Source: Moraxellaceae bacterium
GTDB lineage: Bacteria; Pseudomonadota; Gammaproteobacteria; Pseudomonadales; Moraxellaceae
DNA: 64,000 nt
Assembly (NCBI GenBank): GCA_029267635.1
Contig: JAJUIK010000012.1
Coordinates: 1 to 64,000, forward strand
Direction of reading: 5' to 3'
Shown here: piece after piece, positions 8,019 to 18,045 of the stretch
Layout of the letters: each line of letters opens with the position of its first letter
Position numbering within the stretch: position 1 is the first letter of the stretch
The notes under the pieces: generated by a model
What the model was told of the DNA's origin: nothing
What the model saw: the letters and a program-made list of their open reading frames with translations, nothing else
Databases searched by the model: none
Position numbers and translations under genes: made by a program

Positions 8019-9317
8019 CTAATCGTCGGATGGTACCAGTTGCTCAAACAGATCATTCAGATTGTCATGCAGTTTCAGATGGATCAGATTCCAGTAATGG
8101 CCGGTAATCGTGCGATTGGCCATCAAGGTATCCGGTGACGGTTTAAACACATTCCAATATTTTAACGAGCGTTTAATCAGTAACATGCCATCGTGGTGGG
8201 CAGAGTTTTCTGCAAAATCATAATAGGTGGTGAGCGGACGTAATAAAATCTCCAGCCATTCTAGGTACAGTTCTTCTGGAAACACGCCTTTTTCTGCTAG
8301 AGCATGCAGGGCATCGAGCTGGTTTTCAATTTCACTGATATTTCCTCGGCGTGATGCTCGAACCAGTATTTTAAAGTGCTCGACGATTTCTGTGCTCAGA
8401 GTTTTCACACCGCCATAATCATAAATAATCACGCTACCATCGGGGCGAAAGGCAAAGTTGCCCGGATGCGGATCGCAATGAAAACGTTTCAGATAAAAAA
8501 TTTCCTGACCAATGGCCTCCACTAGGCGCCGGCCGAGCTGATTGCGTAGCGGCAAGGGCCAGGTGCTGGCGGTTTCAATGCTGTCCCCGCGTTCCATACT
8601 CAAGGTCAGTACACGGCGCGAAGAATATTCCGGATAGACCCGAGGAATAATAATTTTGTCATCCAGCGCTGCATGAAAGGTACGAAACACGTTCAGGTTC
8701 TGCGCTTCAATTTCATAATTCAGCTCGGCATTCAAGCTGTCCTGAATTTCCTCAAACAAGCGGTCTTGCAGCTTTTTATCAATTTTCAGTACACCCATTA
8801 AGCGTAGCGCCAGACGAACCTGTTTTAAATCACTTTCGCAGGCCTGATCCACACCGGGATATTGTACCTTGACCACCACTTCTTCACCTGTCGGAAGGAT
8901 GGCTTTATGCACCTGACCAATGGAGGCTGCGGCAAAAGGTTCGGGATCAAAAGATTGAAAGGCGACATTAAGCGGTTTGCCGAGCTCTTTTTCCACCTGA
9001 CTTTGAATGGCGGAAAAGGGCATGGCCGGAGCCTGACGTTGCAGTTTGGCAATCGCTCTGGCCACTTCAGGCGGGAACACGTCTTTGTATTGTGAGGCAA
9101 TCTGCCCGACTTTCATTACCGCACCTTTCATTTCTCCCAAGGTGTCGGCAATCTGAATACCGATGTCTTGCAGCAGCTTGCTTTTGGCCTCGATTTTTTG
9201 TTCTTCATCGGCAGTCAGGTGACGAATGGAGTTGGACACGGTTTTCGTAGCGATACTGGCGGTCATGCTGGCCAGTTTCATAAAACGGCGACCGGGTGAA
9301 CTGGAGTGTTTAGCCAT
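8019..9317 (-). CDS. ABC1/AarF/UbiB-family atypical kinase
   Basis: 432 residues. Signature features of the ABC1 family: the KxGQ motif KVGQIASQYKD (69-79), the alanine-rich nucleotide loop AAASIGQVH, the lysine strand VVVKVQYPG, and HCDPHPGNF with IYDYGG in place of the usual DFG. Members of this family act in ubiquinone synthesis (UbiB, Coq8) or are uncharacterised. It lacks the C-terminal membrane helices of UbiB and is not next to ubiE/ubiJ, so it is probably a second ABC1 paralogue. Soluble or peripheral. It is transcribed alone and has its own terminator. Confidence 0.85.
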   Translation of the reverse strand: MAKHSSSPGRRFMKLASMTASIATKTVSNSIRHLTADEEQKIEAKSKLLQDIGIQIADTLGEMKGAVMKVGQIASQYKDVFPPEVARAIAKLQRQAPAMPFSAIQSQVEKELGKPLNVAFQSFDPEPFAAASIGQVHKAILPTGEEVVVKVQYPGVDQACESDLKQVRLALRLMGVLKIDKKLQDRLFEEIQDSLNAELNYEIEAQNLNVFRTFHAALDDKIIIPRVYPEYSSRRVLTLSMERGDSIETASTWPLPLRNQLGRRLVEAIGQEIFYLKRFHCDPHPGNFAFRPDGSVIIYDYGGVKTLSTEIVEHFKILVRASRRGNISEIENQLDALHALAEKGVFPEELYLEWLEILLRPLTTYYDFAENSAHHDGMLLIKRSLKYWNVFKPSPDTLMANRTITGHYWNLIHLKLHDNLNDLFEQLVPSDD

Positions 9318-9538
9318 TCGTTTTGACCTCAGTATAATTCGCGGTAGGTATGCTGCTTTTGATCATAGGGAGTCTGCCAGCAATTGCCCAGTTTTTATTG
9401 TTACCTGCTGAACAGGTGTAAAGACAAAATCCATTTATTGCAATATAAACAAATTTTGGAATGAATAAAAACCTCCAGCATTGGGAGCATCAGATTTTTT
9501 TTGATCTGTCTCTGCCCCTTTGAACCAGGATTGAAATT

Positions 9539-10891
9539 TTAAGGAAACTGTTGTCTTAGCCGATGATTATTTTTATATAAACGGACGAGCAATAAGACAC
9601 AGGCCACCGTGAGACCCACAATCAGGCCAATCCACACGCCGCTTGCGCCGAAAGAGGTAAAACGCGCCAGATAAATACTCACCGGAAATGCCACCACCCA
9701 GTAAGCAATCAGGGTAATCCACATCGGGCCTTGCGTGTCCTGCATGCCGCGCAAACAGCCGGCTGCGCTGACCTGCCAGGCATCCATGAGTTGATAGGCC
9801 AGGGCAAACAGCAGTAAATACATCGCTACCTGGGAAACAGCCGGGTCACTGGTATAGATTGCGACAATCTGTGGTCGGGCCAATGCAATCAAGGTCATGC
9901 AGCCGAGTGCGAGCAGGGTGGCGGTGAGCAAACCCAGATGTTGTACCTTGCGCATGGCATTCCAGTTCTGTTCACCATAATAGGTGCCGACCCGGATCGT
10001 CAGGGCAATCGCGAGCGATAAGGGAATCATAAACAGTTGCGAGGTGACAGACAGGGCAATTTGATGGGCCGCAATCACGGTTTCACCCAGTGGACTGAGA
10101 ATAATCGCGGCCGTACTGAAAATACTGACTTCAAAAAAAATGGCCAGTCCGATCGGTAAGCCGAGTTTGAGAATCCGTGTGACCCACGGGTAATCCACCT
10201 TTTCCCAGGCCGCAAACACCTGCGTGTCCTGATAGACCGAGGATTTGTAAATATAAGTAGCCAAAGCCAGCAACATCAGCCATTGCAAAATCGAGGTGGC
10301 AAAACCACAACCTGCACTGCCCAGTGCCGGAATCGGACCCCAGCCATGCATAAACATCAGATTCAGTGGCACCAGCACTGGCAAGGCCATGAGACTAATC
10401 GCGGTGACCGGCCGTGGATAACCCAAGGCCTCAGAATATCCGCGCAAGGCAGCATATAGCGTCACTGCTGGCATTCCCAAACCAATGGCATGTAAAAACA
10501 GGCTGGCCTTGGGAATCAGGTTTTCCGGCACACCCAGCAAGGGTAATAACAAGGGCATGAACTGTAAAATCAACAGCGCCAATAGGCCTAGACCTAAGGC
10601 AACCCATAAGGATTGACGGGCAATGGTGGCAATGCTTTTACTGTTACGTGCGCCATTGGCTTCTGCAACCAAAGGCGTAGTGGCGATCATGATGCCACTG
10701 AACAGCAACATCACCGGAATCCATAACCCCACCCCGACTGCAATAGCCGCAAGATCGGTGGGAGAAAGGCGGCCGGCCATAATAGTATCAATTAGGCCTA
10801 AACCGGCCTGGGCGAACTGGGTGACCAGAATGGGCAGCATCAAGCGGAACAGGTTGATTAATTCAAAGCGCGTACTGGTGACATTCGACAC
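9539..10891 (-). CDS. MATE family multidrug efflux transporter (NorM-like)
   Basis: 450 residues with about 12 hydrophobic membrane segments in two pseudo-repeats. The N-terminus has LFRLMLPILVTQFAQAGLGL and IDTIMAGRLSPTDLAAIAVG, the classic MATE helix 1-2 pattern; the second half has GLPIGLAIFFEVSIFS and LRGMQDTQGPMW. Such proteins export cationic drugs or metabolites using Na+ or H+ gradients. The transported compound cannot be read from sequence. The DMT transporter gene lies 37 bp upstream on the same strand and may share the transcript. Confidence 0.9.
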   Translation of the reverse strand: MSNVTSTRFELINLFRLMLPILVTQFAQAGLGLIDTIMAGRLSPTDLAAIAVGVGLWIPVMLLFSGIMIATTPLVAEANGARNSKSIATIARQSLWVALGLGLLALLILQFMPLLLPLLGVPENLIPKASLFLHAIGLGMPAVTLYAALRGYSEALGYPRPVTAISLMALPVLVPLNLMFMHGWGPIPALGSAGCGFATSILQWLMLLALATYIYKSSVYQDTQVFAAWEKVDYPWVTRILKLGLPIGLAIFFEVSIFSTAAIILSPLGETVIAAHQIALSVTSQLFMIPLSLAIALTIRVGTYYGEQNWNAMRKVQHLGLLTATLLALGCMTLIALARPQIVAIYTSDPAVSQVAMYLLLFALAYQLMDAWQVSAAGCLRGMQDTQGPMWITLIAYWVVAFPVSIYLARFTSFGASGVWIGLIVGLTVACVLLLVRLYKNNHRLRQQFP

Positions 10892-10928
10892 AAAAATTAC
10901 TCATCAGATATTTGAAAAGGCAGCAGAT

Positions 10929-11387
10929 TTAACGTTGCAGGGTCAGCAGTACGCCCAGAAAAATGATGATTCCCCCAAGCAAGCGCTGCCAGTTGATCGG
11001 GGTTTTAGCAGTGCCCAGCCAGCCAAAGTGGTCCAGCAGCATGGACATCAGCAACTGGCCAAAAATGGCCAGACCGGAAAAAGTCAGAAAGCCCATTTTA
11101 GGCGCAGTATAAATGCTGATACTGATGGCATAAACCCCCAAAAATCCGCCTAACCAGAGAAACCAGGGCACTTGACTGAGCTGGCCGATACTGGGTTTTT
11201 GCTCGGATTGGAACATGACCATCGCCGCCAGCAGCAGCGTGCCAATCAGAAAGGATAAAAAAGCGGCCTGTACCGGAGAATATAAATAGTCGCGCAGTTG
11301 CGTATTAATGGCAGTTTGCAGGCTCATCGCAATGCCGATGCCCAGAGTTAAAGGCAGAAACAGCAGTAGTTGTGAGGATATTTTCAT
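10929..11387 (-). CDS. DMT superfamily transporter, DUF606/YdcZ-type
   Basis: A small inner-membrane protein of about 152 residues with five hydrophobic segments, starting MKISSQLLLFLPLTLGIGI. The strings GIAMSLQTAINTQLRDYL and WLGGFLGVYAISISIYTAPKMG match the DUF606 (YdcZ) group of the drug/metabolite transporter superfamily. The frame is open upstream to 11534, but that extension would overlap hemW and is hydrophilic, so I chose the ATG at 11387 (another at 11390). No good ribosome-binding site is visible. Substrate unknown. Confidence 0.75.
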   Translation of the reverse strand: MKISSQLLLFLPLTLGIGIAMSLQTAINTQLRDYLYSPVQAAFLSFLIGTLLLAAMVMFQSEQKPSIGQLSQVPWFLWLGGFLGVYAISISIYTAPKMGFLTFSGLAIFGQLLMSMLLDHFGWLGTAKTPINWQRLLGGIIIFLGVLLTLQR

Positions 11388-11515
11388 CATGGGGGAGCAT
11401 GTAATTTTTATGTGTTTTTTCGAGCTTAGCATAAATCTGCTGGCTTGCCGTCGGTATAGGCCTGCAGTCATGTTAAAATGCGCTACATTCTGTTGACCTA
11501 TTTTGAGCGCATTTC

Positions 11516-12670
11516 TTGGCCAGTCTACATCCATCCTCTATTCCTTTATCTTTGTATATCCATATGCCCTGGTGTGTACGTAAATGTCCCTATTGTGATT
11601 TCAACTCACATGCGGTACCGGAAGGCAAACTGTCTTTGGATTTGGAACAGGAATATCTCAACGCATTGGTTGAGGACTTTAAAACCCAGATTGACTTTGC
11701 TCAAGGCCGCCAGATTCACAGTGTGTTTATCGGAGGTGGAACACCCTCGCTCATTTCAGCACAGGGTTATCAATGGCTATTTGCTGAATTGAAAAATCTG
11801 CTGCCTTTTACGGAAGGCTGTGAAATCACCCTGGAAGCCAATCCGGGCACTGTGGAACATGATCCTTTTGCCGGTTATTTGACTGCAGGGATTAACCGTC
11901 TGTCGATTGGCGTGCAAAGTTTTAATATGGAACATTTGCAGCGTTTGGGGCGGATTCATAGCAATCAGGATGCGATTGCTGCGTTGCAGCAGGCGCAGGC
12001 CGCAGGTTTTCAACGCATCAATGTGGATTTGATGCATGGCTTGCCCCAGCAAACGCTGCAACAGGCATTGAGCGATTTAAAACTGGCGGTAGAAAATGGG
12101 GCAACGCATATTTCCTGGTATCAGCTGACCATAGAGCCGAATACGGTATTTTTTAGAGCCCAGCCACAATTGCCGGTTGAGGATGTGCTGGAGCAGATTC
12201 AGGAGCAGGGCGAAGCCTATTTAAAAGCGCAAGGTTTTGTCAATTATGAAGTGTCTGCCTGGCGTAAGGAATTGCCCTCGGCACACAATCTGAATTACTG
12301 GCAGTTTGGAGACTATCTGGCAATTGGTGCAGGTGCGCATGGCAAAGTCACCTTGCCGGATGGAGTGTACCGTTTCCAGAAAACCCGTTTGCCGAAAGAT
12401 TATCTGGCCAAAGTCCCGGCTGAGCATGGCCAGTTTAGGAAGATTGCTGCGGACGAGTTGCCCTTTGAATTTATGATGAATACATTGCGCTTGAACCAAG
12501 GTGTGGATGCCCAGTTGTATGCGCAGCGTACAGGCCTGAATTTATCCGATCTGGATGCGGTACTGGCTTCGTTGCGAAAGCGGAAGTTGCTGGTCGAGGA
12601 TCAAAATCGTTTGGCGTGTACCGAGCAGGGGCATGTGTTTTTAAATTCCGTGCTGGAAAAATTTTTATAA
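11516..12670 (+). CDS. hemW: HemW, radical SAM haem chaperone
   Basis: 384 residues. The 4Fe-4S motif is YIHMPWCVRKCPYCDFNSH, with Cys20, Cys24 and Cys27 (CxxxCxxC) and Phe at 29 where true HemN has a fourth cysteine; the SAHNLNYWQFGDYL string carries the HNxxYW haem-binding motif. These two features separate HemW (haem insertion or trafficking) from coproporphyrinogen dehydrogenase HemN, which is present separately at 18 kb. The start must be TTG at 11516: an in-frame stop lies at 11504 and no ATG precedes the Fe-S motif except Met16. Initiation is therefore probably weak. Confidence 0.9.
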   Translation: MASLHPSSIPLSLYIHMPWCVRKCPYCDFNSHAVPEGKLSLDLEQEYLNALVEDFKTQIDFAQGRQIHSVFIGGGTPSLISAQGYQWLFAELKNLLPFTEGCEITLEANPGTVEHDPFAGYLTAGINRLSIGVQSFNMEHLQRLGRIHSNQDAIAALQQAQAAGFQRINVDLMHGLPQQTLQQALSDLKLAVENGATHISWYQLTIEPNTVFFRAQPQLPVEDVLEQIQEQGEAYLKAQGFVNYEVSAWRKELPSAHNLNYWQFGDYLAIGAGAHGKVTLPDGVYRFQKTRLPKDYLAKVPAEHGQFRKIAADELPFEFMMNTLRLNQGVDAQLYAQRTGLNLSDLDAVLASLRKRKLLVEDQNRLACTEQGHVFLNSVLEKFL

Positions 12671-12723
12671 GTTGCTGTAGCACCTCCCGGTTCATTATTT
12701 TTTATTTTAAAGCTGCTACATCC

Positions 12724-13659
12724 ATGCCAAGAAATTTAGCACTCGATTATCTCAAAATGGGGCTGGCCATCAGTATTGTGTTTTTGCACACCCTGATTTT
12801 TTATGATCTTGCGCCTTTATTGGGTCACAGCCTGGTACAAGGCCTGTTTAGACTGGCCGTGCCGGTCTTTCTGATCATTAGCGGCTATTATTTTTTTAGC
12901 GTTCAGGATATTCAAAAATATCGCAACTGGCTGTTCAGAATCTTGGGTTTATATCTGCTCTGGACGCTGCTTTATGCACCAATCTGGTGGTCAGGTTATG
13001 CTTTTTATAATTGGCTGAGCCTGTTTTATGGCTATTTTGTCTTGTGGTATCTGGTGGGCGTGCTGCTAGGCGGCTCGTTGCTCTATATGCTGAGAAAATG
13101 TCCTTCTACTGTTTTATTGTCCTGCGCTTTGTTACTTTTCCTCACCGGTTGGGCGATACAGGAACTGGGCAATCTGCATGTGCTCAGCCCGGTGCTGGAT
13201 CAGCGTTTTAATTTCGCACCCTGGCACCGTAATTTCTTGCTGGTCAGTTTTCCTTTTTTAACCTTGGGGTTTCTGCTGCGTAAACATCGGGAGTACATTT
13301 TCGCGTGTTTTACGGTCAAGTTGCAGTATGTGTTGTGGGCGCTGGCAGCGGTGCTGGCAGAATCTGTTCTCAACTATTTTTGGATCAGTAAAACCGAAGC
13401 AGTGGAACAAATGCTGTCTTTATTTGTCGCTGCGCCGTTGCTGTTTGTCTATGTGTTGAACCAAAAAATCATGGGTAGCAGTAAAGAATTGGCCAATCTT
13501 TCTACCGCAATTTTTCTGATTCATCCCTTGTGGATTCACCTGCTGAAAAGCCATTTTATAGAGCAGCAGACCCTGTTGAGTTTTGTTGTCCTACTGTGTT
13601 CTGTACTGGCCGGTTTGGTACTGGTTGCACTGAACAAGAAGTTTAAATACTTGTTATAA
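12724..13659 (+). CDS. Acyltransferase 3 family integral membrane protein
   Basis: 311 residues with about ten membrane helices. The N-terminal LDYLKMGLAISIVFLHTLIF places the conserved histidine of the acyltransferase-3 (OafA/NolL) family in helix 1, followed by LFRLAVPVFLIISGYYFF. Such proteins O-acetylate or succinylate sugars of polysaccharide or peptidoglycan; the acceptor here is unknown, and no polysaccharide genes are nearby. The ATG at 12724 is preferred because it starts just before helix 1 and does not overlap hemW. A bidirectional terminator follows. Confidence 0.8.
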   Translation: MPRNLALDYLKMGLAISIVFLHTLIFYDLAPLLGHSLVQGLFRLAVPVFLIISGYYFFSVQDIQKYRNWLFRILGLYLLWTLLYAPIWWSGYAFYNWLSLFYGYFVLWYLVGVLLGGSLLYMLRKCPSTVLLSCALLLFLTGWAIQELGNLHVLSPVLDQRFNFAPWHRNFLLVSFPFLTLGFLLRKHREYIFACFTVKLQYVLWALAAVLAESVLNYFWISKTEAVEQMLSLFVAAPLLFVYVLNQKIMGSSKELANLSTAIFLIHPLWIHLLKSHFIEQQTLLSFVVLLCSVLAGLVLVALNKKFKYLL

Positions 13660-13673
13660 AAACGTTCTGTAAA

Positions 13674-13695
13674 AAAGAGCGCTGGAGCGCTCTTT
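13674..13695. terminator. Bidirectional rho-independent terminator
   Basis: AAAGAGCGCT and AGCGCTCTTT form a near-continuous palindrome between the convergent acyltransferase and acyl-CoA dehydrogenase genes, with an A-run to the left. Confidence 0.75.
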
Positions 13696-13715
13696 GGGGA
13701 TTTCAGCCGGCAATA

Positions 13716-15539
13716 TTAATAGTCAAAACTGAAATGTTCAGGGGCCAAAGCCGTCATGGTTTGAGAGGGATGTACCATTGATTCGGCATGGCCTTGGGCG
13801 CGCGGTAACAGGCGTTCAAAATAAAAATCGGCCACCTTGATTTTGGCTTTATAAAACTCGGGAACTTCCTGACCTTGACCCGTTGCTAATTTGGCCGAAG
13901 CCACGGCTGCCTGTTGTGCCCAGAAATAGGCCATCATCACATAACCGGAGAACATCAGGAAATCGACCGAAGCACTGGAAACCACATCGCGGTCTTTACG
14001 GGCAGCCAGCAGGATACGCACGGTTAAGGTGTTCCACTGCGCACAGAGTTTGGTGAGTTCCCAGGCGAAACGGCGCATATATTTGTTACGTGCATGCAGG
14101 CTGCAGAAGCGCAGGATTTCGGCCGTGTAATCACGAATGATCTTGCCTCTGGAATTGAGCAAGACTTTACGGCCAATCAAATCCAGGGCCTGCACGCCGG
14201 TGGTACCTTCATACAGCATAGCAATCCGTGCATCACGAACAATCTGTTCCATGCCCCATTCTTTGATATAGCCATGGCCACCATAGACCTGCATACCGTG
14301 GTTGGCCGCTTCAAAGCCTAATTCGGTGAGGAAACCTTTGAGAATGGGCGTATAAAAGCCGAGCTGGTTGTCATAGCTTTCAAAGGCTGCCGTATCGTCA
14401 CTGGCCAAGGCATCATTCATTTTATCGGCCAGTTGTGCCGCATAATAAATCATGGAACGGCCACCTTCCGCGATGGCCTTTTGCGTGAGCAGCATGCGCC
14501 GCACATCGGCATGGTGAATGATCGGATCGGCCACCTTATCCGGTTCTTTTTTACCGGAAAGGGCACGCATCGACATGCGCTCTTTGGCATACGGCAGGGC
14601 GCCCTGAAAAGACAGTTCGGCATGGGCAATGCCCTGAATCGCCGTACCAATGCGCGCGATATTCATAAAGGTAAACATGGCATGTAAGCCTTTATTCGGT
14701 TCACCAATCAGGTAGCCAGTCGCATTGTCAAAGTTCAGCACCGCCGTTGCAGATGCACGAATTCCCATTTTATGTTCGATCGAACCGCAGCTCACCGCAT
14801 TGCGTTCACCCACGCCACCTTCGGCATTCGGTAAAAATTTTGGCACGATAAACAGCGAAATGCCTTTGGTGCCTTGCGGTGCATTCGGCAGACGTGCCAA
14901 GACAATATGCACGATATTTTCCGTTAGATCGTGCTCACCCGCCGAGATAAAAATCTTCGTGCCGGAAATGTGGTAACTGCCATCAGCTTGCGGTTCGGCC
15001 CTGGTTTTGATCTGGCCAAGATCGGTACCACATTGCGGTTCGGTCAGACACATTGTCCCTGACCAGGTGCCTGCCACCAGATGTGGCATATAGGTGTTTT
15101 TCTGTTCATCGGTGCCGTACTGCAAAATGGTATTCATGCAGCCGATACTGAGTCCCGGATACATCTGGAAGGACCAGTTGGCGGTGCCCATCATTTCCGA
15201 TTTGATGATATTGAGTGACATCGGCAGGTTTTGCCCACCATATTCTTCCGGGTAAGACAGACCTTGCCAACCGCCTTGAACCAACTGGTCGTACGCCGCT
15301 TTGAAACCTTTGGGCGTGGTCACTGTGCCATTGTCAAAATGACAGCCTTCACCATCACCCGATTGGTAAAGTGGAGAAAGCACATTTTCACAAAAATCAG
15401 CAGCACCTTCGAGAATCATGTCTACCGTATCAGCATCGGCAGCTTCGCCATTGCTTAAAGTCTTATAGTGTGCTGGATAGTCAAACACTTCATTCATCAA
15501 GAAACGAATGTCGTGGAGCGGGGCTTTATACGCAGGCAT
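13716..15539 (-). CDS. Acyl-CoA dehydrogenase, long (about 600 residue) type with C-terminal extension
   Basis: 607 residues. Conserved blocks: GLSYPEEYGGQNLP, CLTEPQCGTDLGQIKTRA for FAD and substrate binding, KIFISAGEHD, MGIRASATAVLNFD, QVYGGHGYIKEWG and the catalytic glutamate Glu444 in AMLYEGTTGVQALDL. The long form with an N-terminal MPAYKAPLHDIRFLMNEV segment and a C-terminal extra domain is the type used in fatty acyl beta-oxidation in Acinetobacter and Pseudomonas and often annotated FadE-like or DmdC-like. Soluble; passes electrons to ETF, whose quinone oxidoreductase gene is at the left edge of the window. Chain-length specificity is unknown. Confidence 0.9.
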   Translation of the reverse strand: MPAYKAPLHDIRFLMNEVFDYPAHYKTLSNGEAADADTVDMILEGAADFCENVLSPLYQSGDGEGCHFDNGTVTTPKGFKAAYDQLVQGGWQGLSYPEEYGGQNLPMSLNIIKSEMMGTANWSFQMYPGLSIGCMNTILQYGTDEQKNTYMPHLVAGTWSGTMCLTEPQCGTDLGQIKTRAEPQADGSYHISGTKIFISAGEHDLTENIVHIVLARLPNAPQGTKGISLFIVPKFLPNAEGGVGERNAVSCGSIEHKMGIRASATAVLNFDNATGYLIGEPNKGLHAMFTFMNIARIGTAIQGIAHAELSFQGALPYAKERMSMRALSGKKEPDKVADPIIHHADVRRMLLTQKAIAEGGRSMIYYAAQLADKMNDALASDDTAAFESYDNQLGFYTPILKGFLTELGFEAANHGMQVYGGHGYIKEWGMEQIVRDARIAMLYEGTTGVQALDLIGRKVLLNSRGKIIRDYTAEILRFCSLHARNKYMRRFAWELTKLCAQWNTLTVRILLAARKDRDVVSSASVDFLMFSGYVMMAYFWAQQAAVASAKLATGQGQEVPEFYKAKIKVADFYFERLLPRAQGHAESMVHPSQTMTALAPEHFSFDY

Positions 15540-15996
15540 GGCTTTAATCCTATTTTAGAAATTGTTTTGATTGTCCGGTTTGTTACTTTGATTATTCACA
15601 TAGGTAATAAAAATACATTGATATTGTAGCCTCCGGAAATTGTCAGAAAGGCGAATTCGCTCGAAAAGTTTGCGCTGGGGACAGTCGATGGTTGATTCAT
15701 TTCAGCAGATAAATTCATCATACTGGATGAATGGTTTTCCGCCAATTTTTATACCGAATAATTCAGTTTTTAAATGCAATCGACCCTATAAATGAAAAAT
15801 TGCGCTTGTTGGTTTTTGTAAAAGTACCCTAAAAAATCAATCTAAAAGCGGGGTATGTTGCACGGTGTCAAAAAAGAGAATGCGCTACTGATTGAACATA
15901 AATGAGTCAGTGGAAGTAGAAACCGCTATTTTTGGGGGGAAGCCCGCAAGGCAAAGCATCAAGCCCAAGTGCTGAGTCTGATGCAAGCAATAAACT
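15540..15996. other. 457-bp intergenic region between the acyl-CoA dehydrogenase and aroE genes
   Basis: No ORF worth calling. It holds the promoter region of the minus-strand dehydrogenase. In its right part, GCATCA (15956-15961) and TGATGC (15979-15984) can pair, and a T8 run follows on the plus strand at about 16000, separated by 16 nt. This could be the 3' end of a small RNA read on the plus strand, but the geometry is not that of a normal terminator. Nothing else recognised. Confidence 0.3.
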
Positions 15997-16800
15997 TTAT
16001 TTTTTTTCCAACACTAAAAAGTCACGGGTATTTGGACGTATCCCATTCCAGATCGAGAAAGACTCGACGGCTTGACCGACCAGCATTCCGAAACCTTCAG
16101 AAGTCGGTATGCCGCGTGCTTTGGCCTGATCCAGAAAACTCGAAGGTTTACCATAGGCCATTTCATAGGCATATTTAAACTGCAACGCTTCCGGTAAAAT
16201 CAGGGCATCACCCGCCAGACTGGCGGAGGTAGCATTAATCACCAGATCAAAATCACCGGCTAACTCATCTAGCCCAATCGCGGCTAAAGTTGCTTGTGGC
16301 ACCGAAGCAGCGATATCCTGAACCAGTTGTTCGGCACGAGCGAGTGTACGGTTAGCGATCACGATTTTTTTCACGCCTGCCTGAACCAGTGGATAAATTA
16401 CCCCACGGGTCGCACCACCTGCACCAATAATCAGCACGGTCGTATTGTGCAGTGGCCAGTCCAGTGCCTGAATGGCTTCCACCAGACCCTGACCATCGGT
16501 ATTGTCGCCGTGAAGCTGTCCATCTTGCATCCATAACGTATTGACCGCTTTGGCGATTTTGGCACGTTCACTGAGCTGGTCACATAAAGCAAAGGCCTGT
16601 TCTTTAAACGGCACCGTGACATTCATGCCGACACCACCGGCAGCAAAAAATTCGCGTACGCTGGCTTCAAAACCATCCAGCGCGGCCAAGCGTTTGCTGT
16701 AGTTCAAATCCACACCCATTTTTGTGGCAAAAGCATGATGTAATTCAGGTGAACGTGATTGTTCGATTGGATTGCCGATCACGGCAAATTGTTTTGTCAT
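15997..16800 (-). CDS. aroE: Shikimate dehydrogenase
   Basis: NADP-dependent reduction of 3-dehydroshikimate to shikimate in the aromatic amino acid pathway. Visible residues: VIGNPIEQSRSPELHH shikimate-binding start (7-22), the catalytic Lys66 in NVTVPFKEQAF, Asp102 in GDNTDGQG, the NADP-binding GAGGATRG (126-133) with NRTLAR, and SEGFGMLVGQAVESFSIW near the C-terminus. Length 267 is typical. It follows hemF on the same strand with 105 bp between, an order also known from Pseudomonas. Confidence 0.96.
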   Translation of the reverse strand: MTKQFAVIGNPIEQSRSPELHHAFATKMGVDLNYSKRLAALDGFEASVREFFAAGGVGMNVTVPFKEQAFALCDQLSERAKIAKAVNTLWMQDGQLHGDNTDGQGLVEAIQALDWPLHNTTVLIIGAGGATRGVIYPLVQAGVKKIVIANRTLARAEQLVQDIAASVPQATLAAIGLDELAGDFDLVINATSASLAGDALILPEALQFKYAYEMAYGKPSSFLDQAKARGIPTSEGFGMLVGQAVESFSIWNGIRPNTRDFLVLEKK

Positions 16801-16905
16801 GGTATGGAACCGATCCCTAAAAGCAAAGGCCCATGATGGATCAAGCTGAGACCTGCAGTATAGAAATCAGCAGGCTGATCTGATAGTCCTCATGGGCTCG
16901 ACAGA

Positions 16906-17874
<969 letters not shown>

Positions 17875-18045
17875 TCATCACATCAAAACACAAAATGCCG
17901 AAAAGATTAAGCAGGTTTTTCTCATGCGGAGGTCTGCTTGTATTCTGTGTAGAAGCTGCGCAGAATAGATTCGTGCTGCTGTTTTTGTTGAATTGTATTT
18001 TTCTGTTGTGTTTTGCAGGCAGAGATTTTTAAGTGGATGGGAAAT

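Noticed and set aside
10623-11153. 176-residue plus-strand frame opposite the MATE gene
   Set aside because: Antisense of a transporter gene, low-complexity, no motif.
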